A model generated the notes under the pieces. That model saw nothing but the letters and a program-made list of their open reading frames with translations, had not been told where the DNA came from and did not search any database. A stretch of 64,000 nucleotides of DNA from Histoplasma ohiense (lineage: Eukaryota; Ascomycota; Eurotiomycetes; Onygenales; Ajellomycetaceae). The stretch covers positions 4,588,001-4,652,000 of the forward strand of contig JAEVHH010000003.1 of the NCBI GenBank assembly GCA_017607445.1, written 5' to 3'. Of this stretch, positions 45,978 through 56,840 are shown piece after piece. Each line of letters opens with the position of its first letter. Position 1 is the first letter of the stretch. A program made the translations under genes and the position numbers.

Positions 45978-48512
45978 CTAGAGCTAATTGGTATTTACTC
46001 TTTTGGTAGATGGCGGTGAGGATTTAAGGTGGTTGAAGACTGAACAGACACCATGAAAAATGGTAGTGTTTGGGGAGCTTCGGCGAATATATTGATTGAT
46101 GTAGGTTTGTTGATGTGGTTTCGGACTTCTGGAAGATAACTTGAACTTTTGATTTTGCGTATCTCAAGCTGCAAGCTCGCGGGAAACGCGAGTGCACGTG
46201 ACGTGGTGGTCAAGCTGGAGATGTTGGAGGAGATATCACGAAGCCTCGAGTGCTATCTATTTCCAGTTGGTAAAGTAATAATTAAATAAAGTATAAGTAA
46301 TGCATTAAAATCAGGGTATTTCCTCCGCTCCTGAATATTGCCCATCTATTTTCTTTGCGACTTCTTTCGGCCGTTCCCTGAACACAATTGATACGAGTAT
46401 ACAAAGGAGCTTGAATGTTATGCATTTAAGACATGAGGAAACACCATTCAGTAAACCGAGGAAATGACATCCAGGTACTCGTGCTCCTATCTGAATATAC
46501 CAAATTACCCATATTTGCCATAGTACACAAACTTTTGTGGCCAAGCGTTAAACCGTGCAACATAGCATGGAAGGGAAAATGGGTAAGGGTGGTACGATTA
46601 ATGGAAATGGAGGCAATGTAGTGTAGAAACTAGCGGAGACGCAGGGTCTGTAAGTGGGAAATAATAAAACCAATATACTAGTCGAAGAGAAAGAAAGGCA
46701 ACTCATTAGAGGTAAGTGGGAAATGGGTAGGCAAATGGGATAGGTATACTAGTACTATCTATTGGACGAATGTCGGCATGGCTGCGGGCACAGCCCGGAC
46801 TGGTGAATGGATAGATAACCAAAGAGCATCAACCCAACCGAAGGTCAAGGTATTTCATACTTATCTTGCTGTCTTTAATCAAGTGAGGTCGTGTACACAT
46901 TTGGTGGTTTAAAGAGGGGGGGGGGGGTTGATACGGTCGAAGCTATTAGAACCAAATGCTAGGGGTCCTTGGACCCACAAATACCAGCCTCAAGTTCGCG
47001 AGTAAACTCGTTTGATTTAAAAGGTACATCGACCAAGAGCTCTAGTGCAAAGTCTGAGCTATTATTTATCCGTATGTTCGACTCGGACACACGTAAGCGA
47101 ATCATAACCCTTATCACCGGAATGATGACTGGCAGCTCTTTGTGCGACAGTAGGGCCAATTCGCTTAGCTGGTTTGCTGAACGAGGAAGAAAATGGTATC
47201 CTTTAACCAGGGTACGAAGGGCTCACGAGAGGAGGATTCGTTAGAAAGCGCTCTTTTGCCGTAGTCGGATGATCATGGTACGTGAAAAGTTGTGAGAGAG
47301 TATTTTTATCCCTTTCCTCTTTTACCATGTGTTTGCGTCGTCTGTCTTCTTCCTCTTGGTCTCGGGGCCTTTGATAAGAAACAGAGCCATTGATGCTTTC
47401 GTCGAGGGATTAACGGTTACAATAAACAAACGAACATCCTGCGGTGAAGATTGAAGACTCGGGCCAGTGTGGTGTCCTATAGTTGACAGTTAGTATGGTA
47501 TTTCCAGCTAGGATGAATGTTAGGTGGAATCTCACCAGGACACCCGCAGCGATGGTTAGGAACCATTACAGTTGTACCCGGATGTATTTCTGGCGGCCAC
47601 CTGGGCACATTCTGTCTCGATTTTTACCCGAGTGGGTGATCCAAGAAGATGCCGCGTTGTACCAATGGGGGATGATATGATCTATGTATGTCCACTTCAG
47701 GAGGATGTGAATGCGAACTCGCAATCTAGGTACCGTTGGGCAGTATGTCATCGTGATTGGGATTTTTGCGGACATAGATCACGGGTCGCCAAACTATTGG
47801 GAACAAAGTTTAAAAGAGATATAATATAATATAATAGGAACAATGGCCCCAGATTTACTCACTCCGCTATGGGAGGAGTGTATGATACGGGGTGTCAGGG
47901 CACGAGGGAAGTTGAGGGACAAAATGGTGTGGGAGTAGGGCGAAGGATGAAAACCGTTGAATCTGCTCATATTGAGCTCCATGATATAACATTTTTATAA
48001 CATCAACAAAGTAAAAACAAAACTCAAACACTCTACGTCTATCAGTTCTCAAGCCCCTGAGGAATTAGAAGTTAATAATATTGAAACATGAATATGGCCG
48101 GAACAATAGAGCGTAATAGACACCCTAACATGCGGCGAATATATCTTCCGAGAAAAGCAATGGCTTCTTGCAGCGGCTTTTGACACGCGACGAACGTAGG
48201 CGGGTAAGACGTTTGCCCTCGCGCAAACCCACCCAAGTCAAGCTTGATGAATACGTTTGTGCTTCGCCCAGCGATTATTGGTCAATGAGCGGAGACAAAT
48301 GGGGTGTTCCAGTGGCCGCGTCCTAGTGAGGACTTGACAGCCGTAGAACCCTGCAAGAGGTTACCTCAGCCACAACTGGCAAGATCGGATTGCGGATTAA
48401 TAAGAGTATGGTGAATTGCGTAGAGATGTCCGGCCGGATACGTGCAGCGAAAATGTCAGTCCTAAGGACATAAACAAAGTTCGCAAACAAAATATCCGGA
48501 GTTTCTCGAAGT
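45978..48512. other. 2.5-kb spacer with unresolved open frames
   Basis: It lies between the centrin start and the 3' end of the Mgs1 gene. On the minus strand two adjacent frames (about 47385-47215 and 47229-46959) are open for 57 and 87 codons with charged then hydrophobic, protein-like content, but they lie in different frames and have no recognised family. They may be a decayed or unpredicted gene. A G run is at 46917-46927. The centrin promoter should lie just after 45977. Confidence 0.3.
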
Positions 48513-50156
48513 TCAACTGCCACTGTATCCGAAGCTATCAGAAAGGTCTGCATCTACCTGAAGCCCAAGATCGCGATCTTCTAAAAATTTTTTGCCAAGT
48601 AGCTTTTCAGGAAGATAGACCTGGGCGACTTTTCCATCAACATAGTTCGGATTATACTTGTATTCCTTCCCATAACCCATATCTTTCATTAACCTTGTCG
48701 GAGCATTGCGTAAATGTATGGGTATGGGCAGACCAGCCATTCCGGGTTCCTCTATAACTGCTAACGCGTTGCTAAGGCCTCGATATGTTCTTGTGCTTTT
48801 CTTAGATAAGGCCAAAGCAACGGTAGCATGAGCAAGATTGATACGAGCTTCAGGCATGCCGATTTTTTCTACGGCGATATACGCAGAGGTAGCAAGTGAC
48901 AGCATTGAATTGTCCGCTAGTCCAATATCCTCGGATGCAACCACGATTAGGCGTCGAGCGATGTATAGTGGATCTTCGCCAGATTGAATCATCCGTGCAA
49001 GATAATAGAGAGAGGCATCAGGATCGTTGCCCCGAATGGACTTATGAAACGCGGATATAGTGTCATAATGTTGGTCACCGGCGCGATCGTAGACGAGGGT
49101 CCTGGTTAATGACTTTTTAAGATCCTCCCGAGTCATTCCTTCACGTCGCGATAGGTCCATTGCAAGTTCCAATAAGTTGAGGGATGTTCGAGCATCCCCA
49201 TCAGCGAACGCAGCAAGATACTTGATCAACTCGTCGTCCACTAGAGGCGAGGGAGAATAATTTGGGCCTTCGACTTTCAGTGCGCGATTAAGTATCGAAA
49301 CGATATCCTCGTCTGTGAGCTTCGCGAGAGTAAACGTCCGGCATCGTGACAAGAGAGCGTTTTGGACCTTGAAGGAAGGATTCTCAGTGGTAGCGCCAAT
49401 CAAAGTTATTTGGCCGCTCTCAACGGGGCCGAGGAACACATCCTGCTGTGATTTAGAAAATCGGTGGATCTCGTCACAAAAAATGATTGTTTTCCTCCCA
49501 GACAAACTTAGCTCATTTTTCGCCTCAGCAAATAGCTTTTTACATTCCGCGACTCCGGAGTTAGTGCTGTTAATTTCCACAAATCTACTACCGACCATCT
49601 TTGCAATGACGCGCGCAATAGTCGTCTTTCCTGTTCCAGCACCACCCCAGAGTATCATGCTTGGTACCCGGTCCTGTTCAATAAGCCCGCGAAGTACACC
49701 TGACGGTCCGACAAGCTCTTGTCCGTAGACGTCGTCTAATGATCGTGGGCGCATACGCTCTGCCAATGGAGCCGCATTTTCGAGGGCGTTAGATGTCCGG
49801 CTCCGCTTCACCACGCGGCTGCTGTCCTCCTCCGAGAAATTCGGTTTAGCATTTCCGAGACCGTTCAGAGCTTGCTCGGGGGCCCAATGGTCCCTGAACG
49901 ATCGTTTCCCTTTGAGACTTTGGGTTGGTATGGAAGATGTTACCGGGCTGTCTATTTTCGATACAGTCTCAGGAGGAGCAACCTTTCTAGCGGAGTTCTG
50001 GAAAAATGATGATACATGAATGGGCGTCTGAGGCACTTGGGAGGTGCCATCGGTTTGGCTTGAGTCTAAGTCCACGAAGCTTTGGCAGCCAGAGTCCAGG
50101 TGGGCGTTGATCTTGTTTTGTTTCACCAACTTGTCGCAAATTGGACATATGACCAT
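48513..50156 (-). CDS. mgs1: Mgs1/WRNIP1 AAA+ ATPase, replication-fork maintenance
   Basis: Clamp-loader-like AAA+ ATPase that acts with ubiquitinated PCNA at stalled forks. The intronless frame gives 547 residues from ATG at 50156 (MVICPICD). The open frame extends upstream to 50222, but starting there puts 22 atypical residues before the finger. An N-terminal UBZ4-like zinc finger has C-x2-C then NAHLDSGC. A disordered Ser/Thr linker follows. The ATPase core shows Walker A GGAGTGKTT, Walker B IIFCDEIHRF, sensor 1 GATTENPSF and an arginine-finger-type SRC. The C-terminal tetramerisation region (RLIVVASEDIGLAD, YLPEKLLGKKFLE) is conserved with bacterial RarA/MgsA. Complete and apparently functional. 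It shares a short divergent promoter with the aminotransferase gene. Confidence 0.95.
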   Translation of the reverse strand: MVICPICDKLVKQNKINAHLDSGCQSFVDLDSSQTDGTSQVPQTPIHVSSFFQNSARKVAPPETVSKIDSPVTSSIPTQSLKGKRSFRDHWAPEQALNGLGNAKPNFSEEDSSRVVKRSRTSNALENAAPLAERMRPRSLDDVYGQELVGPSGVLRGLIEQDRVPSMILWGGAGTGKTTIARVIAKMVGSRFVEINSTNSGVAECKKLFAEAKNELSLSGRKTIIFCDEIHRFSKSQQDVFLGPVESGQITLIGATTENPSFKVQNALLSRCRTFTLAKLTDEDIVSILNRALKVEGPNYSPSPLVDDELIKYLAAFADGDARTSLNLLELAMDLSRREGMTREDLKKSLTRTLVYDRAGDQHYDTISAFHKSIRGNDPDASLYYLARMIQSGEDPLYIARRLIVVASEDIGLADNSMLSLATSAYIAVEKIGMPEARINLAHATVALALSKKSTRTYRGLSNALAVIEEPGMAGLPIPIHLRNAPTRLMKDMGYGKEYKYNPNYVDGKVAQVYLPEKLLGKKFLEDRDLGLQVDADLSDSFGYSGS

Positions 50157-50442
50157 AATTGGTATTTCCTCGCGATCCTGCTGGGGTAATTGGCAGTTAG
50201 ACCAGATGGTTGTGACTTTCAAAGCCCTTCATCGAAAGCTCGCGATATAAGAACGTTGGCGTGAAGGATGGATGACTAAACCTCAGGAATATTTTAAATC
50301 CGATCTTTCCTGTCCAAAAGGCGTCACCGGCTGAGCTGGTACTTGGACTCAATCCTCCGTGGTTCATGATACTTTATGAATTACTATGTCCAGTAGCCGC
50401 CTGTTCTTGTAGGAGCCTGAAGGTGTTACGCACTGGCGCGCA
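50157..50442. promoter_or_regulatory. Bidirectional promoter between mgs1 and the aminotransferase gene
   Basis: Only 286 bp separate the two predicted starts, so the promoters must overlap or be shared. No specific operator is recognised. Confidence 0.5.
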
Positions 50443-52367
50443 ATGCTCTCTGCATACACGTGCCGCACCTTATATTCACTCCCAAGCATAAGTCGCTCGC
50501 AGTTCCGTAGGACAGCGATGAGAGGGATGTCGTCAAGCGAACCACGACGGGACCCTTTTCGTCCAGCAAAGCGTGTTGCGGGGCAGAGACAAGATGTCTG
50601 GTATTATAGAGCTGATCCGCGGATTGTGTGTTTGGTATTTATCAATTTTACTTACACGCAATTTCAGGTCCATTGTCAATGAAGCTGCGGCTGCGTCACC
50701 AGTTCAACCCATTGTAAATATGGGCCAAGGGTTTTTGTACGTATGCACGCGGGTGCACTGGGAATTTTTGTACTTTGAATTGGACACTTATGGAGGCTCC
50801 AAAAACCCTCGTTCTAGTGGTTATAATCCCCCCAAGTTTGTCATCGATGCAGCAAAGGATGCCCTAGATAGGGTCGAGTGCAATCAATATGCGCCCACAA
50901 AGGTTTTTACTCCATTCATTAGCCCTGAATTTTCTGTGGTTTAATTGTCTAAATTAGTCGGCAAACAGGGTTCTCCCCGGCTCAGGAAAGCCATTGCTGC
51001 CGCATACTCGCCATTTTTTGGTCGAGAACTCAACCCTGATACAGAAGTGGCAATCACTACAGGTGCCAATGAGGGTTAGATCCCACAAATTCCCGTATGA
51101 TACTGGAGGAGGAAAAGAAAGCTAATAAGTGGCTTTGTAGGCATGTTGAGTGCCTTCATGGGGTTTATTGAAGAAGGAGATGAAGTCATTATTTTTGAGC
51201 CGTTCTTTGATCAGTGCGTCTCCCCCACCCTCTGCCACTCTCTATAACTAACTCTTCGATAGATATATAAGCAATATTGAGATGCCGGGAGGAACAATAC
51301 GATTTGTTCCTTTACATCCCCCCAAAGATGGTGCGTCGAGGACTTCTTCGGCTGCGGAATGGACAATAGATTTCGACGAGCTTGAGAGAACCATCAACTC
51401 CAAAACGAGAATGATTGTATGTTTATGATATTGACCTTTGCATCTCCAGATATTGTCCGTTTCTATCCGTTTCGTACCTGACTCTTTTAACTAGGTTCTT
51501 AACACACCGTATGTTAATTTATTTCCGTGACTCTTTTTTGACGACCGTTGTTAATATTATGTACAGCCATAACCCAGTCGGTAAAGTCTTTTCGCGTGTG
51601 GAGCTTGAAAAAGTAGCTGCGCTTTGTGTTAAGCACAACATTATAATACTCTCTGATGAGGTTTATGATCGTCTTTACTACGTCCCATTTACGCGCATAG
51701 CTACCTTGTCTCCCGAGGTTGCCGCGCTCACGCTGACGGTCGGGTCAGCGGGAAAGAATTTCTACGCAACCGGCTGGAGGGTTGGTTACCTTATTGGCCC
51801 CGAGCATCTTATAAAGTATGTTGCAGCAGCACATACTAGAATTTGTTACAGCAGCGTCGCACCGTTGCAAGCAGCTTCAGCAGTTGGTTTCGAGAAAGCA
51901 GACGAAGTTGGATTCTGGGACCAGAGCAGAGCAGAAATGAGAGCAAAAATGGACAAGTTCTGCGAAGTGTTTGATGAGCTCGGTATTCCTGTGAGTTCCG
52001 AATTCCTCCGTTGTGATACACCTCGCTATACAAAATCTTCAGCTCTCCTGGTGCTAATGCTCCCCCCGAAAAGTATTCTGATCCAGAGGGGGGATATTTT
52101 GTCCTTGCAAACATGGCTACCGTCAAGTTTCCGGAAGATTACCTTTTTCCTCCACATGTTGCAAACCGTCCCCGCGATTTTAAACTGTCCTGGTTCCTTA
52201 TTCAACAGGTCGGTGTTGCCGCTATCCCGCCGACAGAGTTCTATACGGACGCGAATGCCCATATCGCTGAGGATTATCTGCGATTTGCCGTGTGCAAAAA
52301 TGATGACGTTCTGGAGACTGCAAAAGAGCGCTTGCGTGGGCTTAAGAAGTACATCGTCCGTTCATAA
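50443..52367 (+). CDS. bna3: Kynurenine aminotransferase-like PLP enzyme (Bna3 family)
   Basis: Class I/II aminotransferase predicted to convert kynurenine to kynurenic acid. Nine exons: 50443-50600, 50668-50736, 50818-50902, 50969-51074, 51141-51213, 51263-51416, 51495-51508, 51567-51990 and 52074-52367; 458 residues. The N-terminus (MLSAYTCRTLYSLPS...FRRTAMRGMSS) looks like a mitochondrial presequence, and Met26/Met29 could give a cytosolic form. Conserved points: GQGFFGYNPP, NQYAPTKGSPRLR, TTGANEG, LNTPHNPVGKVF, ILSDEVYDRLYY, and the PLP lysine K283 in GSAGKNFYATGWRVGY. Exon 7 is only 14 nt and supplies the start of NTPHNP. The last intron uses an acceptor preceded by a TGCTAAT branch site. 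All catalytic residues are present. Confidence 0.93.
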
Positions 52368-52894
52368 TTTTCGGATGCAAATACTCTCGGGATCGGAAGA
52401 CTAAATAAAAACCTTAATTTTTTGAAAACTTAATCTACATCGGTTTACGTATTTACCGAGTTGCTAAAAGATTTTTTTTTAGGTTATAGAATGTAGTTAT
52501 GTCACCCTTCATAGAATTTCATCGGCATATCTAACCACAATACGTGTAATTATTTAATTTTCTACTCAAAAATCCCGGCCCCTGTAGTTTTTCTTCCCTC
52601 TGGAGCTCTGGCTGGAATTACTTGAAAACGCCTCAAAAAACGAACAAAAGCGGAGCTCGCGCTGGCCGCTAAGCTCCTTTGAGTTTGGTATCCTCGAGAA
52701 CTTCAGAGGGAGAAAAAAGCATGAAGGGGACGGACGACAGGCCAGTTACACTGAAATCAACCGAAGAGCTACTGGTCCCGAATATCGATTTGGTTATTTC
52801 CATGCGCGACTTGGTGGGCCAAATCGATCCTCCTTCTTACCTGCGAAGTATTTCCTTTTCATCGCCGTCCACCCCTGCATCAACTCATGAGATC
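52368..52894. promoter_or_regulatory. Upstream region of the KH-domain gene
   Basis: 527 bp between two plus-strand genes. The first half is AT-rich (3' UTR); the second half before the ATG at 52895 should be promoter and leader. A frame from 52679 overlaps the true start but lacks a conserved N-terminus. Confidence 0.4.
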
Positions 52895-54964
52895 ATGGGT
52901 GACCAACGTAATATTTCCCAGATTCTGGCAGCCTTAGGTATTTCTAGCACCGTCCTCATCGGAGTAAAAGTCCCATTCTCGTCTGTTTGCTTACCCTTTT
53001 CTTACCGCTGGTGCCAGCTGCCCACCAATCTACGAGCGTCGCTGGACATACATCCTCGCCTCAACAAGGGCACATGCCTCTAAATGCATTCTCCGGAAGT
53101 TACCATCCCTCAGCGGCATCTGCAAATGTCGCCAATTACTCTTTGCCTCCTCCCGACAGTACCGGGAGTTTAGATATCAGCGGTATCAAGCCTGTCAATA
53201 CCGGCTCAGTGAGTATTGCGGACGCAATTGCCAAGGCGCGAGGAATTGCTGCAGAGAAAGGTATATTACACGATCAGAATAGAGGTATGGTATTGCGTAT
53301 ATATATATTCGTTGGTTTTATAATTAGCATTTCCCCTGTTCTCGTGGATCCTTTTTGCACATTTGCTGATCAGGGGACCCTCTCAGGGTCTCCTCGGGGA
53401 ATAGATTCAAGACGAGACCCACGATCGTACCATCGTTCGCAATCTCCACAAAGAAGTCCTTCACGAATTACACGCGATATTTTCCGTGATAATTATAACC
53501 CATATCGCGATGAGCGTCGTACTGATAGACGCGCTGGTCCGAATGAGCGTGGTTATACGCGGGATCGTTCTTTCTCGCCTCGTCCAGCTGGGCGGGCACA
53601 GGAACCATACTCTCCCCAATCATCACCGAGACAGTACTGGGGGACGGATGACCGGCCTCCTCCCCAAGGTCGTAGACCGGGCAGTATGGACGATAATGTT
53701 GAAACCATTAGCGTTGAGTCTAGTTTGGTTGGCTTGATCATCGGTCGCCAAGGGGAGAGTTTGCGACGAATTGAATCAGATACTGGAACGAGGATACAGT
53801 TTCTGGATAATGCCGATCCCAGCAGTTCAGTGAGACTCTGCAAGATTACAGGAAGCAGGGTCGCGAGAGGAGATGTGAAAGCGGAAATTACGCGCATTAT
53901 CAGCGAGAGCAGCGCGTCCCGATCAGGCACTCGGACAGACCGCCCGGGCCATATGCCACCTAAGGCTACCAGTCAGTCTGCCCAGGACGATGAAGATGCC
54001 GTGCGGATTATGGTTCCTGACCGGACGGTCGGGCTTATTATTGGCCGTGGAGGCGAGACCATTAGAGACCTCCAAGAGCGAAGCGGATGTCATGTGAATA
54101 TCGTAAATGAGAATAAAAGCGTCAACGGGCTTCGACCGGTCAATCTGATAGGGTCTCCTGATGCTACGGAGAGAGCAAAAAATCTGATTCTCGAAATTGT
54201 CGAGAGTGACACTCGACAGCTTGCGAACCCAACGCAGCGCGAACCACGAGCAGCATATGGAGCAGATCAGCCTGGAGGTGTACCTGGCGGGGAGAAAATC
54301 AACGATATGATGTTTATTCCACCAGATGCGGTTGGGATGATTATTGGAAAAGGTACAATTACAACCTCGATTCCTCCTTCAATTAAGGGGCTTCCGTTCA
54401 GTGTTAATAAATACATGCAGGTGGAGATACAATTAAAGAAATGCAGGCCGTTACTGGTTGTAGAATCAACATTCAGTCACCGGTAGGCCGTGATGCTGAT
54501 CGAGAAGTAACTTTGGTTGGGAGCAGGGGCGCGATCGAGGAGGCAAAGAGGATGATCATGGAGAAGATCGACAGCGCAGTGAGTAGCGAAAATTTTACCC
54601 ATCCCGAATCGCATGATTTTATTCAGTGGTATTAACTTTCCCAACCCAGGAATACAAAGCTCGTTCTCAACAACCTCAGCGACGAGATGACTCGTATGGT
54701 GACCGATATGCAAGACCGCAGCAGCGCCAGGGCCAGCAGTACTACCAGGACTACCAGGATCAGAACAGAACAGCCGCACAGCCCCTCACTCAGCAACATC
54801 CCCCTCAGCCTGGTGCGGAGGAGGACCCCTATGCTCAATGGGGAGGTTACCAGAACTATATTGCTTGGTGGTACGCGGCCATGCAACAGCAGGCACAGCA
54901 GCAACAGACGGGGCAAGTTCCACCCGGTCAGTCCGAACCTCCTGGCCCACCTGGGGTCCCATAA
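52895..54964 (+). CDS. Triple-KH RNA/ssDNA-binding protein (FUBP-like)
   Basis: Predicted single-stranded nucleic-acid-binding regulator, with a layout like far-upstream-element-binding proteins. Exons 52895-52937, 53018-53284, 53387-54352, 54421-54578 and 54650-54964 give 582 residues. A short N-terminus (MGDQRNISQILAAL) precedes a region ending in an SR/RD-rich linker. Three KH domains have GxxG loops: GLIIGRQGESL, GLIIGRGGETI and GMIIGKGGDTI; the last is split by the third intron exactly inside GKGG. The C-terminus is Gln-rich with a Trp/Tyr motif (QWGGYQNYIAWWYAAM) reminiscent of the FUBP tail. The third exon start at 53387 keeps phase; the upstream CAG (53383) would break the frame. Nuclear RNA or promoter ssDNA binding is family inference. 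Confidence 0.9.
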
Positions 54965-56840
54965 ACTTATAGCCAAGCTCCTGGTGTTACAAGTGGGTAA
55001 ACTGTGTCCAAACATTTTCACCCTCCGTTTTGATACCCTTAATCCCTCCCCCCCCTAGAGCATCTGGCGTCAGAAGTGCCTCCACGAATGTGCGAAACAG
55101 GCGTGGAACATGCTGTCGAGTTCTAATGTTCTAGAACGTCAACATTCCTCTCCTTTTCCTCTCCTTTACCTTTAATGCCACTTTGTTGAGTTTTGCTTTT
55201 GCTGTTTCCTCTTATCACATTGCTTATGTGTCACAAAGAAAATGCGGATTTTCAACGGATATCTCAACTTGGCGGATATGGATTTAATAATATAAAGTTT
55301 TTATGGCTACTGGAGTTATTTAATCCTTCGAATTTTTGTTTTTGTTTTTGTTTTGTTTTTTTTTTTTTCTCATTCCCCCCCTTTTTTTTGGCATTTATTC
55401 CCTATCTCGTCTTGTTGTGTAGTAGTACTCCGTACTGTTGTTGATGGGGAATGACAGTTTGTTTACGATTGATCATTATTACCGATGTAATACAACAAAG
55501 TAGTTATATTGTTGGTCGATACTTACCTTCCCCGGTTCTCTTCCTTGGCCCCATTCCTTTGTGAGTTTTTTAGCCATATTGGATTGAACTGATTATCCTT
55601 ATGTCTTTTATATTGCCACATACTATATAACGAACTATTGGGGTTAAAATATGATGACATCATCCGATGAGTCTAACTAACTAAGCTAAGTTAGAACCAA
55701 GTTCTTGACAGAGCCGCGTGTTTATGTAACCGCCCTTGGCATTTGATTCATTGGACGCTGTCAATTTCCTGAAACGTTTCAAAAAACAGCAAACAACAAC
55801 AACACATCCACAATCGGTGGATATGAATAGCCATTGAACGGTTACTCGCCAGGCCACTGACAAAGGATCAGGTATCCTCCCAGAAACTAGAATTGTCCTG
55901 AAACGCCAGGTTTATGTCATGGGAAATCCCATGTCCCCCACGGCTTATTGTGTTGCTGCTGTACGCGCTGGGAGGGTTTCAGGGTATACAATCGGGCACC
56001 AGCTTTGGCGCCTGGCTATGACCTGGATACCGAAGCCCTAAGGTCAGATCCCCAGCTTATGGCCTGGCTGGTGGGTCTTTTGCGCCCGTCCTTCGATGGG
56101 CGCCAACAGGTCCCTGGTTATTTTTGGGACCATCGCCTTACAAGACAGAACTGGCCACTGGCAGTCCGCGCATGCTTGAGAGTGCTCAATTCTTCAGACA
56201 CTGGGAATGTGTTTTAAAACGATAAGGTGGCTGCTGATTTGCTTGCGGGTTGCCTACAGCTAAATAAAGAATGCTTGTCACCACAGAGCTTGCTTTCTTC
56301 CCCTTGACAGAGGCTCGACGGGGAGTTCCGTTGATCTTCGGCATGTAACGGTGCTGCCGCTGTGCTGCAGAACAGTTCTCGTTTGGCTGTTTTCCGAAAT
56401 ATATTGTTCGTTGACTACCCCCTTGTGTTGGCATTCACAGTAGATTTTTTAACAATCCTTTCTGTTCCTTATCATTGTCTTTGTGGTTGTGCTGTTATTC
56501 TCCCCTCAATGGATTTCTTTTGTTTTCTTATTTTTGGCTGGCCCTTTCAATAGACTTGAATAAACACCAACTTCGGGAACAATCTTTGGATATAGTTCTA
56601 TTGCGTTCTATTCTCCTTTCACTTCTTGTGTATCAATCACCCTTCTATTCCCCCCCATTATTGGTATCCTGATTCTCTTAATTTTTAATATTTTCGTTCT
56701 GCTATACCCTTAAAATCTTCTTATATCTCTTAAACGGCAAAGTACCTCCAACTGCTTCTCTTCAGTACGGCCTACTTCTCAATTAATATACCAAGCGCTG
56801 GTCGTATCCAATCCTTGACGCCTTTTTAAACCAGTCTACC
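54965..56840. other. 1.9-kb spacer and prm1 promoter
   Basis: It holds the KH-gene 3' UTR (T-rich, with runs at 55357-55390), one TACGGAGTA copy on the minus strand (55426-55434) and the upstream region of prm1. A 77-codon open stretch at 55981-56214 has mixed composition but no family resemblance and no splice partners, so it is not called. Confidence 0.45.

Noticed and set aside
53383..53386. Earlier CAG acceptor near 53373 for exon 3 of the KH gene
   Set aside because: Using it shifts the reading frame out of the KH domains; the acceptor at 53386 keeps phase.
55948..56217. 89-codon frame with Trp/Arg-rich content
   Set aside because: Looks somewhat protein-like but has no recognisable motif, no introns linking it to other exons, and lies in the prm1 upstream region.
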